DNA of 64,000 bases from Danxiaibacter sp048498555 (GTDB taxonomy: Bacteria > Bacteroidota > Bacteroidia > Chitinophagales > Chitinophagaceae): NCBI GenBank assembly GCA_048498555.1, contig JBEHXT010000016.1, forward strand, positions 82,940 to 146,939. Direction: 5' to 3'. The notes below the pieces were generated by a model. That model made no database searches and had not been told where the DNA came from. It saw only the letters and a list, made by a program, of their open reading frames with translations. Below are positions 41,950 through 50,231 of this stretch, piece by piece; the stretch's first letter is position 1, and the number at the start of each line of letters is the position of its first letter. A program made the translations under genes and the position numbers.

Positions 41950-41994
41950 CTCGGAAAAAAAATTTCATTGCAAAATTAGACAATTAACTAACAC

Positions 41995-42348
41995 CTATTT
42001 TAATTCAGAAGCCATAAGCTCCTCCCAATATTCGGCGGCGCGCCTTGTATGAGGTATTACAATAGTTCCGCCAACAATATTGGCAACGGCAAAAATTTCG
42101 TACATCTGCTGGGTGGTAACGCCCAATTCCCGGCATTTTCCAAGGTGGTATTTAATGCAATCGTCACAACGTAGAACCATACTGGCTACCAATCCAAGCA
42201 TTTCTTTGGTTCTTTTATCCAAAGCCCCATCCTCATAGGTGTTGGTATCCAAATTCCATAAACGTTTGAGTACCAAATTATCTTTCCCCAATATCACGTC
42301 ATTCATCTTCTCCCTGTAGTCATTAAACTCCTTTACCAGCTCAGACAT
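41995..42348 (-). CDS. AhpD-like carboxymuconolactone decarboxylase family protein
   Basis: This 117-residue all-helical protein has the AhpD-type redox motif CDDCIKYH (CxxCxxxH). AHELGVTTQQMYEIF-type sequence (here CRELGVTTQQMYEIFAVANIVGGT) follows the cysteine pair, as in peroxidase-associated members. It may reduce a thiol partner or protect the adjacent ferredoxin-dependent enzyme from oxidation; the 45-base gap to korB suggests co-transcription. A true lactone decarboxylase role is unlikely with the CxxC present. Confidence 0.88.
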   Translation of the reverse strand: MSELVKEFNDYREKMNDVILGKDNLVLKRLWNLDTNTYEDGALDKRTKEMLGLVASMVLRCDDCIKYHLGKCRELGVTTQQMYEIFAVANIVGGTIVIPHTRRAAEYWEELMASELK

Positions 42349-43463
42349 AAAAAAAATTTTCCAAAGTTACGGCCGAAGCGGTTAGCAGGGTGTCGAATTG
42401 GGTAATAAATAACAGAGGAGTTAGCCAACTCGACCATTTACGCGATGTTTATTATCAAAATGAACCTTTTTGCAGATCGAAAGGCGTAGCTGCATCGTTG
42501 GCAAGTTTTCAGTTTAACCTAGGGCCAATCGGTTCGTTTTTTAGTTTATTACTTTCTTTTTCTTGAAAAAAAGAAAGTAACCAAAGAAAATTCAAGGCAA
42601 ACCCGAAGCCTCCGGCCGTTTTGCCATGCCATCCCCTCCCCATGTGCTACTTACATTATTAATTCAGATCAATTTTTATTGCGTCAGCCGTTATCGAGGA
42701 AGTATTTTTTTTAAAAGACAGTTACACGGATAGCTATTTTTTTAATTCCGGCAATAGAAGGGGCTTCGCATCCGATCACTAATTGAAATAAGTTGTAGAA
42801 GCAGCCCGTGTAAAATGTGAAAGCTACACATTGGAGAGGCGTAGGCCCGGCAAAACGCGCGGAGCGATCGGGTTTGCCTTGATCTTTTGGTTCTTTTGGA
42901 TCAAGCCAAAAGAATAGAGAAAAAAAATTTGACGGATTGATTACGTTAAGTTGAATTGGATTAACCAACGTCTTGCAAATTTGAAAAATTTATGAAGCTT
43001 TACCGGAGACTCCGTTGGAGTCGGATGACTTCTACTCGGAAGATCCACAAACAGGAGGGTCCTCTGGAGTCATAGATACAAATGTCTTCAAAACCATCAT
43101 GTTCTCCCTGGCTGCATCGGTTATATAATTGTAAAATAATATCGTCATATGCGATAATCGGCAACAATCATAGCAATCAAACTCTTTATTTAAATAACTA
43201 CAAATCAAACTGTAATACTTATTCATATTTAAACAGGTAACTCCAAAAGGCATTTAAACACTTCTTTAAATATCTTCTCCCCACAATCCATACAACAAAA
43301 AAATAAAACCCCTGCGTATTTTGTATCTGCTTAAAAAATTGGCATTTTCTCAATGGCAGCAGCCCGGACAGACACCTGTTAGTTAACGGGTTATTCAAAT
43401 AAGAGCGCCAATTATTTACGCACATGCATTAACTTGCATTTCTTTTAATTTAGTAATATCCAC
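42349..43463. other. large intergenic region, 1115 bp, with an inverted element
   Basis: No credible gene is present. The middle is an imperfect inverted repeat (42552-42930). To its right is a cluster of short hairpins, for instance GACTCCGTTGGAGTC at 43008-43022. Short minus frames at 42711-42968, 43032-43253 and 43219-43425 run through these elements and match no family. Their products, such as FFWLDPKEPKDQG, recur as artefact ORFs in this phylum. The gnd promoter must lie at the right end. Confidence 0.6.
42552..42930. repeat. long imperfect inverted repeat element
   Basis: The left arm (42552-42630) and right arm (42839-42930) share ACCAAA-A, CAAGGCAAACCCGA (42593-42606, perfect complement at 42868-42881), CTCCG and CGTTTTGCC. 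The interior of about 210 bases is unique. This arrangement, with frames reading FFWLDPKEPKDQG, is scattered through many Bacteroidota genomes. Confidence 0.75.
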
Positions 43464-44876
43464 ATGAACACATCATTTGACTTCGGCATGATTGGCCTTG
43501 GCGTTATGGGCCGCAACCTCTTGCTAAACATAGCTGATCATGGTTTTAGCGTTATCGGTTTTGATAAAGATGCAGAAAAGGGAGCTTCCCTGGAATCTTC
43601 AGCAACAGCGGGTACAACTGTAAAAGGCGTAACAACGTTGGAAGAAATGGTCAAGCAGTTGGCGGTGCCGCGGAAAATAATGATGCTGGTGCCTGCAGGC
43701 AAGCCAGTTGATGACGTGATTGACAGCTTGTTGCCTATGCTGGACCAGGGCGACCTTATAATTGATGGTGGTAACTCACACTATACAGATACGCTGAGAA
43801 GAATTAAATACGTAAGCGAAAAAGGCTTCCATTTTATGGGCACGGGTATTTCCGGTGGCGAGCATGGCGCGCGTACGGGGCCAAGCATTATGCCAGGCGG
43901 CGATGTAAAAGCATGGGAACTGATCAAGCCAATTTTCGAATCGATATCTGCGCATGTAGACGGGGAGCCTTGTGTTGCGTATATGGGCAAAGGTGCTGCC
44001 GGACATTTTGTGAAAATGGTGCACAACGGTATCGAATATGCAGTGATGCAACTTATTTGCGAGATCTATGACCTGCTTCACCGCGGTTCTGATATACCTA
44101 ATGATCGCTTGCACGAAATTTTCAAAAGCTGGAACGAAGGCGAATTGAAATCTTACCTCGTAGAAATTACCGCTGACATTCTTAAGAAGAAAGACCCCGA
44201 TACCGGCAATTTCCTTGTTGATATGATCAACGACAAGGCCGGCTCAAAAGGAACTGGTATCTGGACATCACAGGATGCATTGAATCTTCCGGTGGCCATT
44301 CCTACCATTGATGCGGCTGTTGCCATGCGTACTTTATCCGGATTTAAAGAAGAAAGAATCCTGGCTGGACGTTTATATAAATCTGATTTCGGAAAGATCT
44401 CCGATGCAGAATCATTTATCAAGCAAGCTGAAGAAGCGTTGTTCGCAGCCATCTTAATCAGCTATGCGCAAGGTTTGGCAATGTTGAAAAAAGCTTCTGA
44501 AGAACTGGATATGGCTATTCCATTGAAAGCTGCAGTGAAAGTTTGGAGAGGTGGTTGCATTATCCGTTCTGTGTTACTGGAAGATTTCTACGAATCATTC
44601 AGCAGCAATCCGCAGTTGACGAACATTTTGTTAGATACAGAAATAGTAAAACTGTTAGACAGCAAACAACACAGCCTGCGTGCAGTAGTTGCCAAAGTTG
44701 TAGAAAGCAAAATTGGCGGTGCGGCCCTTATGAGCACACTGGCTTATTTTGATGCATTTACAACAGAAAAAATGCCTACCAACCTGGTACAGGCGCAACG
44801 CGATTACTTTGGTGCACATACCTATCAAAGAATTGATAAAGAAGGAACATTTCATACTGAGGACTGGGCTAGCTAA
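43464..44876 (+). CDS. gnd: 6-phosphogluconate dehydrogenase, decarboxylating
   Basis: This 470-residue enzyme of the oxidative pentose phosphate pathway converts 6-phosphogluconate to ribulose 5-phosphate with NADP reduction. The N-terminal Rossmann motif is GLGVMGRNLLLNIADHGF (12-29). GISGGEHGARTGPSIMPGG is the substrate-binding signature, and KMVHNGIEYAVMQLICEIYDLL carries the catalytic Lys. NDKAGSKGTGIWTSQDAL and the C-terminal RIDKEGTFHTEDW are intact. Length matches the long dimeric form (about 470). It is followed by zwf, 86 bases on, forming a probable operon. Confidence 0.97.
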   Translation: MNTSFDFGMIGLGVMGRNLLLNIADHGFSVIGFDKDAEKGASLESSATAGTTVKGVTTLEEMVKQLAVPRKIMMLVPAGKPVDDVIDSLLPMLDQGDLIIDGGNSHYTDTLRRIKYVSEKGFHFMGTGISGGEHGARTGPSIMPGGDVKAWELIKPIFESISAHVDGEPCVAYMGKGAAGHFVKMVHNGIEYAVMQLICEIYDLLHRGSDIPNDRLHEIFKSWNEGELKSYLVEITADILKKKDPDTGNFLVDMINDKAGSKGTGIWTSQDALNLPVAIPTIDAAVAMRTLSGFKEERILAGRLYKSDFGKISDAESFIKQAEEALFAAILISYAQGLAMLKKASEELDMAIPLKAAVKVWRGGCIIRSVLLEDFYESFSSNPQLTNILLDTEIVKLLDSKQHSLRAVVAKVVESKIGGAALMSTLAYFDAFTTEKMPTNLVQAQRDYFGAHTYQRIDKEGTFHTEDWAS

Positions 44877-44962
44877 AAAGGTAATTGCTAGCCTGCATTT
44901 ATAATAACTATTGAATGTTTGCGCGGAACATGCCTGTTTCTGCAAAAAACATTTATTAACCA

Positions 44963-46498
44963 ATGAACATGTCAACACAGAATAACAATAACACCCGTCC
45001 GCCGGCCACCGTGTTGTTTATTTTTGGAGGAAGCGGCGATCTGAATCATAGAAAATTGTCTCCCGCTTTATATAACCTGTTTCTGGATAACTGGATGCCC
45101 GAAAAATTTGCCATTGTAGGGTTAGGAAGAACAGCTTATTCCGATGACAAGTTTCGCAAGCATTTGTATGAAGGGATCCAGGAATTCAGCAGAAGAAAAG
45201 GCGAGCAAAACGGCCATTGGAAAGAGTTTTCGCAGCATGTAGGTTATTTACAAATGGATGGTGAAGATGAGGCTGCATACAGCAAAATAGCTGATAAGGT
45301 TAAAGAAGTGGAAGAACAGTTCGGCGAACATCCTAATGTGATCTTTTACCTGGCAGTAGCGCCGCAGCTCGTTCCGGATATTGCGGTGAAACTGGGCAAA
45401 CTGAATCTTTGCAAAGACACTAGCTATACCCGCATTGTTGTTGAAAAACCATTCGGGCATGACCTGAAAAGTGCGCATGAATTGAATGCATTGCTTGCAT
45501 CCATGTTTGCAGAAGATCAGATCTACAGAATAGACCATTACCTTGGTAAAGAAACCGTTCAGAACATTCTTGCATTGCGCTTTGCCAATGCCTTATTTGA
45601 ACCAATCTGGAACCGCAACTACATCGATCATATTCAGATCACCAATGCGGAAACTGTTGGCGTTGAAGGCCGCGGTGGTTATTACGAACAAAGTGGTGCG
45701 CTGCGCGACATGGTGCAAAACCATATTCTGCAATTGATCTGTATGATTGCGATGGACGCGCCAGTAAATTTTGAAGCGAATGAGATCCGCAACAAAAAAG
45801 TAGACGTATTAAATGCGCTGAGAAAAATCAGCCGCGATGAAGTACATGCCTATGCGGTTCGTGGCCAATACAGCGAAGGCTGGATGAAGGGCGATAAAGT
45901 AAAAGGTTACAGGCAAGAAGAGAAAGTTGCTCCGCAGTCATCAACCGAAACTTTTGCAGCGATCAAATTTTATATCGATAACTGGCGCTGGCAGGATGTT
46001 CCTATCTACGTTCGTACTGGTAAACACCTGCACGATAAAACAACCATCATTACCATTCAGTTTAAACAGGCTCCGCACTATGCCTTCCCTCCGGAAGCTG
46101 CAGAAACGTGGAGGCCCAACCGTTTAACGATCAGCATACAGCCTAAAACGGATATTCGCTTAAGGTTCCAGGCTAAACGTCCCGGCCAGACAATGACGTT
46201 GAGCCCGGTTGATATGATCTTCAGTTATGAAGATGCTTACGATGGCCATGAACCTGAAGCATATGAAACACTGTTGCTGGACGTAATGGAAGGCAACCCC
46301 ACACAATTCATGCGCGCCGACCAGGTTGAAGCTGCATGGAAAGTGGTTATGCCAATCATCGAAGCATGGGAACAAAGGCCACCGGTGGATTTCCCTAACT
46401 ACGCCCCCGGGAGCTGGGGACCAGAAGATGCAGAAGCATTGATAGCCCGCGATGGACGTAACTGGGTAACATTGCCTGCACCGCATAAGGAACAATAG
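44963..46498 (+). CDS. zwf: glucose-6-phosphate 1-dehydrogenase
   Basis: This 511-residue enzyme catalyses the first step of the oxidative pentose phosphate pathway. The nucleotide-binding motif is FGGSGDLNHRKL (21-32). The active-site signature RIDHYLGKETVQNIL carries the catalytic His and substrate Lys. EKPFGHDLKSAHELN and the C-terminal GDPTQFMRADQVE-like block (GNPTQFMRADQVEAAW) are present. It starts at MNMSTQNN; MSTQ two codons on is equally possible. It lies with gnd, but the lactonase gene pgl lies 15 kb away on the other strand. Confidence 0.97.
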   Translation: MNMSTQNNNNTRPPATVLFIFGGSGDLNHRKLSPALYNLFLDNWMPEKFAIVGLGRTAYSDDKFRKHLYEGIQEFSRRKGEQNGHWKEFSQHVGYLQMDGEDEAAYSKIADKVKEVEEQFGEHPNVIFYLAVAPQLVPDIAVKLGKLNLCKDTSYTRIVVEKPFGHDLKSAHELNALLASMFAEDQIYRIDHYLGKETVQNILALRFANALFEPIWNRNYIDHIQITNAETVGVEGRGGYYEQSGALRDMVQNHILQLICMIAMDAPVNFEANEIRNKKVDVLNALRKISRDEVHAYAVRGQYSEGWMKGDKVKGYRQEEKVAPQSSTETFAAIKFYIDNWRWQDVPIYVRTGKHLHDKTTIITIQFKQAPHYAFPPEAAETWRPNRLTISIQPKTDIRLRFQAKRPGQTMTLSPVDMIFSYEDAYDGHEPEAYETLLLDVMEGNPTQFMRADQVEAAWKVVMPIIEAWEQRPPVDFPNYAPGSWGPEDAEALIARDGRNWVTLPAPHKEQ

Positions 46499-46637
46499 AA
46501 TTGTGAATCGATGTACGATTTTAGATGTACGGTGTACGATGTAAGCAATGTGAGATGTACGGTTTTAGATGTACGATGTAGGGAGAATGTGAGGATAAAT
46601 TGGAGGTTCTCGTAAAACCAATGATTGTAATAGATAT

Positions 46638-46675
46638 AAAAGGCACGTGGTTTTTAAACTACGTGCCTTTTTTGC
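46638..46675. terminator. strong hairpin terminator, probably of zwf
   Basis: AAAAGGCACGT (46638-46648) pairs with ACGTGCCTTTT (46661-46671), extended inward by GGTTT/AAACT to a 2-base loop, giving a 16-base stem. It is followed by further T. It stands 140 bases after the zwf stop. Confidence 0.8.
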
Positions 46676-46681
46676 GAAGGT

Positions 46682-46715
46682 TTTTGAACCATATAAGGCA
46701 TGTAAGGAAATATAA
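46682..46715 (+). repeat. single copy of the TTGAACCATATAAGG repeat
   Basis: TTTGAACCATATAAGGCATG is followed by TAAGGAAATATAAG, the same left-arm sequence as in the array at 10912, but without a right arm nearby. Confidence 0.75.
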
Positions 46716-46802
46716 GATTTGCCAGTATTTAGTGCTTGCCTTGAAAATATAAGGGCTGATTTCATTTAATGCTTGCCGTAAAAATGCCGGCGAGAACGCA
46801 TT

Positions 46803-47071
46803 TTGGCTGAGCTGAAGGCCTCATAGTACTAGCCTGGGGCAACGCTTTGGGAATAAAATACCAAACGGCAATCAAGCCCTGAAAGGGCGCTAGCAAAAAA
46901 AAAATGATGTTTGTGCGCTGCGGAACCTCCAGGTTCCGTAGTTCTTATTGTATCGCCTCTGGCGATTTTAAACCCATCGCTGCAAGCAATAGAGTAAGCC
47001 TGCGAATCCAGGAGGCTTCGCAGAGCGCTAAGGCCGCTGCGCCGCAGCTTCATTGCGTTCGCCGCGTGAAA
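46803..47071 (-). repeat. multi-hairpin composite repeat, copy B (longest)
   Basis: On the minus strand 46803-47010 aligns end to end with 12285-12505, and 46988-47071 aligns with 29850-29932. Perfect hairpins include CGGAACCTCCAGGTTCCG (46921-46938) and ATCGCCTCTGGCGAT (46953-46967), plus GCCCTGAAAGGGC. No ORF is conserved between copies, while the stems are. Confidence 0.8.
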
Positions 47072-47313
47072 CGGCGCGGTTTACAACGGCAACCGAAAAC
47101 TATCTACAAAAGATCGGAGAAAGAGATGTGCAATTTTTACAAAAACTGGCTTTAAAACACAATTTTATATTAACAGCACCCTAATCTGTCATTGGCACGC
47201 AGGGGAGTTCTCCCAAATGTTAACCTGACTTAAACAGTTCATGAGCATCGAATACTGGCTAGCCTTAACTAAACGGCATGTCATTTTTCAATTGTCAACT
47301 CTCAACTTTCCAT

Positions 47314-47346
47314 TAAAAAAAGCGCCGTCATAAAATAACAGCGCTT
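47314..47346 (-). terminator. terminator of the HMA-protein gene
   Basis: AAGCGC (47320-47325) pairs with GCGCTT (47341-47346), with seven A residues on the far side giving a U tract on the minus strand. It lies 27 bases after the stop at 47373. Confidence 0.75.
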
Positions 47347-47372
47347 GTTCATAAACCAAAACCATCTGTAAA

Positions 47373-47585
47373 CTATTTTACTACATCAGCTTTAAAACCT
47401 GCTTTTTGAAGCGTACTAACAATATCTTTCTCATGTACTTTTTCATTTTCTATCGTCAATAATTTGGTGGGATTTTGCGTGTCCACTTTCCAATTGCCGG
47501 CACCTACCGCTTCGTTTAAAAAAGGTGTCGCTTTTTCAACGCAACCACTACAATTAATATTTGTTTTGAATGTTATTGTTTTCAT
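47373..47585 (-). CDS. HMA-domain copper chaperone-like protein
   Basis: This 70-residue protein starts at the ATG at 47585 (MKTITFKTNINCSGC). The open frame to 47666 covers its promoter and is not coding. A single heavy-metal-associated ferredoxin-like fold has the metal-binding NCSGCVEKA (CxxC at 12 and 15) and the family ending KAGFKADVV. It probably carries Cu(I) to CopA or buffers it. A separate promoter with the same bipartite element as copA lies upstream, so it is in the same regulon although not simply read through from copA. Confidence 0.88.
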   Translation of the reverse strand: MKTITFKTNINCSGCVEKATPFLNEAVGAGNWKVDTQNPTKLLTIENEKVHEKDIVSTLQKAGFKADVVK

Positions 47586-47628
47586 CGTCTTTCGTTTTTT
47601 TGCGGATTTACCGCTCCGTTTAATGATA

Positions 47629-47684
47629 CAAATTTCCGTTATAGAGATTCGTGTTGCTTTACACAATTCCCCTATTGTGTTATA
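47629..47684 (-). promoter_or_regulatory. copper-regulon promoter of the HMA-protein gene
   Basis: On the minus strand TATAAC, ten bases, then AATTGT (47684-47663), and 26 bases further GAAATTTG (47636-47629) as the -7 element. The first half-site overlaps a perfect dyad ACACAAT/ATTGTGT (47661-47680). The offsets from the -7 element (34 and 50 bases) are identical to those at copA. Confidence 0.72.
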
Positions 47685-47695
47685 GAATTTACAGG

Positions 47696-50101
47696 TTATA
47701 TTTTTTTTGCTTTAAGTAAAAGGCTGTTTGCTACAACGCTTACTGAGCTTAACGCCATAGCGGCACCTGCAATCATTGGATTTAACAGGAACCCGTTAAC
47801 GGGATAAAGAATGCCTGCAGCGATTGGGATGCCAATAACGTTATAAATAAACGCCCAGAAAAGGTTCTGTTTAATGCTTTGCACTGTTTGCTTAGATAAA
47901 CGTATTGCCTTATTTATTTTGGTGAGGTCAGAAGAAATGATCGTCATTGCTGCTACGTCCATGGCAATATCACTTCCCTTGCCCATTGCAATACTTACAT
48001 CTGACTGAGCAAGTGCATTGCTATCATTAATGCCGTCGCCCACCATAGCCACGGTGTGGCCCTTATGTTGTAGTTCTTTGATAAAAGAAGCTTTGTCGGC
48101 AGGTAAAACTTCAGCTTTAAAATGTGTAATGCCTGCCTGCTCTGCGATTGCTTTTGCTGTGGCCTGGTTGTCGCCGGTGAGCATGTATACTTCAATGCCA
48201 CTGCTTTGCAATTGTTTTACAGCTTCACTGGACGAGGATTTTATTTTATCTGCAATCGCAATAATTGCAAGCGCTTCTTTTTCATCTGAGAAAAAAATCA
48301 CGGTCTTTGCTTCCTTTAACCAAGATTGTTCTGCTACGAGAAAATCGTCGGAAACCTGCACGTTATTCTTTGTAAGCAACTTTCTATTTCCTGCATAAAA
48401 CTTTGCTCCGTTTACAGCTGCAGTAGTGCCATAGCCTGTAACACTTTCAAATGCTGAGACGTTGACCGATGATTCAATATTCAGGTATTTTACAACCGCA
48501 TCAGCTAATGGGTGCTCCGATTGTTTTTCAATAGACGAAAGTATAACGGCGTTCGAATCATCATTATGTAACCACTGTATATCTGTAACAGCAGGCTTTC
48601 CTTCGGTAATGGTGCCGGTTTTATCCAGTACTATTACATCAACCTTTCTGGCGAGTTGCAAGCTTTCCGCGTTTTTAATCAGTATGCCATTTTCCGCACC
48701 CTTTCCTACACCTACCATAATTGCCGTTGGTGTAGCGAGGCCAAGTGCACAAGGACACGCAATAACCAACACAGTAACCATTGCAAGCAATCCCTGGGTA
48801 AGACCATTGTCTCCTCCTAATGTGATCCATGCAATAAAGGTCAACACAGCAATAGCAATAACAATTGGCACAAAAATACCTGCGATTTTATCCACCAGTT
48901 TTTGTACCGGAGCCTTACTGCCTTGTGCATCCTGAACTGTTTTTATAATGTGTGCCAGCAATGTATCCGCTCCTACTTTTTCAGCGCGGAACTGAAAACT
49001 GTTTTTCTGGTTGATCGTTCCTGCAAATACGTGTGAGCCATTCGTTTTTTCAACCGGCATAGATTCGCCGCTGATCATGCTTTCATCTATAAATGAACTG
49101 CCACTTACAACAACGCCGTCAACAGGAATTTTATCGCCCGGTTTTACAAGAATAATATCATCTATTTTGACCTGCGCGATCGGTATCTCCACATGGTGAG
49201 ATCCATGGTGGATAACTGTTACGGTTGTTGGCTGCAATCCCATTAGTTTTTTTATAGCAGATGAAGTGTTGCCTTTGGCTTTTTCTTCCAACACTTTACC
49301 GAGCAGAATAAAAGAAATTACTACCGCGGCTGCTTCAAAATAAACATGTGCATGCAATCCGCGGCTGTGCCAATATTCGGGAAATAATGTATTAAAAACG
49401 CTGAACAAATATGCAACGCCTGTGCTTAATGCTACAAGTGTATCCATATTCGCCGAGCGATGTTTGAGTTGCTTCCATGCGTTTACAAAAAAATGTCTTC
49501 CAAAAAAAAGGACCACAGGTGTAGATAATATCCAAGTAATGTAATTGGCATAAGGAAGGTTCATAAAGAACATACTGATAACAACTACAGGCAGTGTTAG
49601 TGCTATGGCGCCAATTGTTTTTTTCTTAAGAGCTGAGAAACCTTTTTGTTGCAAGGTTTCTAAATCATGCGCTGCATCCGCGCTTTCTTCAATCACAAGG
49701 TCATAGCCGATGGATTGAATAGCTGTCTTCAGCTTTTCAGGTGTAACAATGATTGGGATATATGTAACTGTTGCACTTGCGTTTGCATAGTTCACTGCTG
49801 CATCTATAACGCCTTCCTGGCTTTTTAAAATGGATTCGGTACTGTTTGCGCAGGATGCACAGGTCATGTGCAGTACAGGAAAATTTTTCTTAACTGAGGG
49901 TACGCCATATCCTAAATCCTTAATTGCAGATACTGCATTTGCAACAACATCCGGCGTTTCTGCAGTAATCACTGCTCGTTGGTTGTTCAATTCAACTTTA
50001 TGAGATGTAACGCCCTTAACTTTTGCCAATCCTTTATCTATAATCAGTGCGCAGTGTTCACTTTCTGCGCCCTCTATCGGTATATATACTTCCGTTGCCA
50101 T
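47696..50101 (-). CDS. copA: copper-translocating P1B-type ATPase
   Basis: This 801-residue inner-membrane Cu(I) exporter has two N-terminal HMA domains. The first (1-70) has lost its CxxC (C17 only, in AESEHC); the second has MTCASC with C81 and C84. Eight membrane helices follow, with the ion path C449-P450-C451 in ACPCALGLATPTA and NPMIAGAAMALSSVSVV near the C-terminus. The Met-Ser-Ser pattern of the latter fits copper specificity. The phosphorylation site is D493 in VLDKTGTITEG. SGES, GDGINDSNAL and HP are present. It sits between its probable regulator and a copper chaperone gene on the same strand. Confidence 0.95.
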   Translation of the reverse strand: MATEVYIPIEGAESEHCALIIDKGLAKVKGVTSHKVELNNQRAVITAETPDVVANAVSAIKDLGYGVPSVKKNFPVLHMTCASCANSTESILKSQEGVIDAAVNYANASATVTYIPIIVTPEKLKTAIQSIGYDLVIEESADAAHDLETLQQKGFSALKKKTIGAIALTLPVVVISMFFMNLPYANYITWILSTPVVLFFGRHFFVNAWKQLKHRSANMDTLVALSTGVAYLFSVFNTLFPEYWHSRGLHAHVYFEAAAVVISFILLGKVLEEKAKGNTSSAIKKLMGLQPTTVTVIHHGSHHVEIPIAQVKIDDIILVKPGDKIPVDGVVVSGSSFIDESMISGESMPVEKTNGSHVFAGTINQKNSFQFRAEKVGADTLLAHIIKTVQDAQGSKAPVQKLVDKIAGIFVPIVIAIAVLTFIAWITLGGDNGLTQGLLAMVTVLVIACPCALGLATPTAIMVGVGKGAENGILIKNAESLQLARKVDVIVLDKTGTITEGKPAVTDIQWLHNDDSNAVILSSIEKQSEHPLADAVVKYLNIESSVNVSAFESVTGYGTTAAVNGAKFYAGNRKLLTKNNVQVSDDFLVAEQSWLKEAKTVIFFSDEKEALAIIAIADKIKSSSSEAVKQLQSSGIEVYMLTGDNQATAKAIAEQAGITHFKAEVLPADKASFIKELQHKGHTVAMVGDGINDSNALAQSDVSIAMGKGSDIAMDVAAMTIISSDLTKINKAIRLSKQTVQSIKQNLFWAFIYNVIGIPIAAGILYPVNGFLLNPMIAGAAMALSSVSVVANSLLLKAKKI

Positions 50102-50124
50102 AACAATAAATGTTTGTTCTATAG

Positions 50125-50182
50125 CAAAGTTCCGAAAGCGTCAACGCCAAACTGTTATACAATTATGGGAAAGGGTTATAAC
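50125..50182 (-). promoter_or_regulatory. copA promoter with shared bipartite element
   Basis: On the minus strand TATAAC, ten bases, AATTGT (50180-50159), then 26 bases and GAACTTTG (50132-50125) as the -7 element. Start of transcription would fall near 50118, 17 bases before the copA ATG. Both half-sites lie 34 and 50 bases from the -7 element, exactly as at 47629-47684. Confidence 0.72.
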
Positions 50183-50231
50183 ATTTTACGCAAATCAAAT
50201 CAGTTATATACAACAAGCTATACTTCATGCA

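Larger units (their letters stand above)
46499..47372. other. repeat-filled convergent intergenic region, 874 bp
   Basis: No credible gene is present. From left to right it has ATGTACG-type short repeats (46505-46585), a strong hairpin terminator, a TTGAACCATATAAGGCAT copy (46682), the longest multi-hairpin composite (46803-47071), about 200 unremarkable bases, and the terminator of the HMA-protein gene. Confidence 0.7.

Noticed and set aside
42711..43425. Three short minus-strand frames in the large spacer before gnd
   Set aside because: They run through an inverted repeat and hairpin cluster, match no domain and resemble known artefact ORFs of this phylum.
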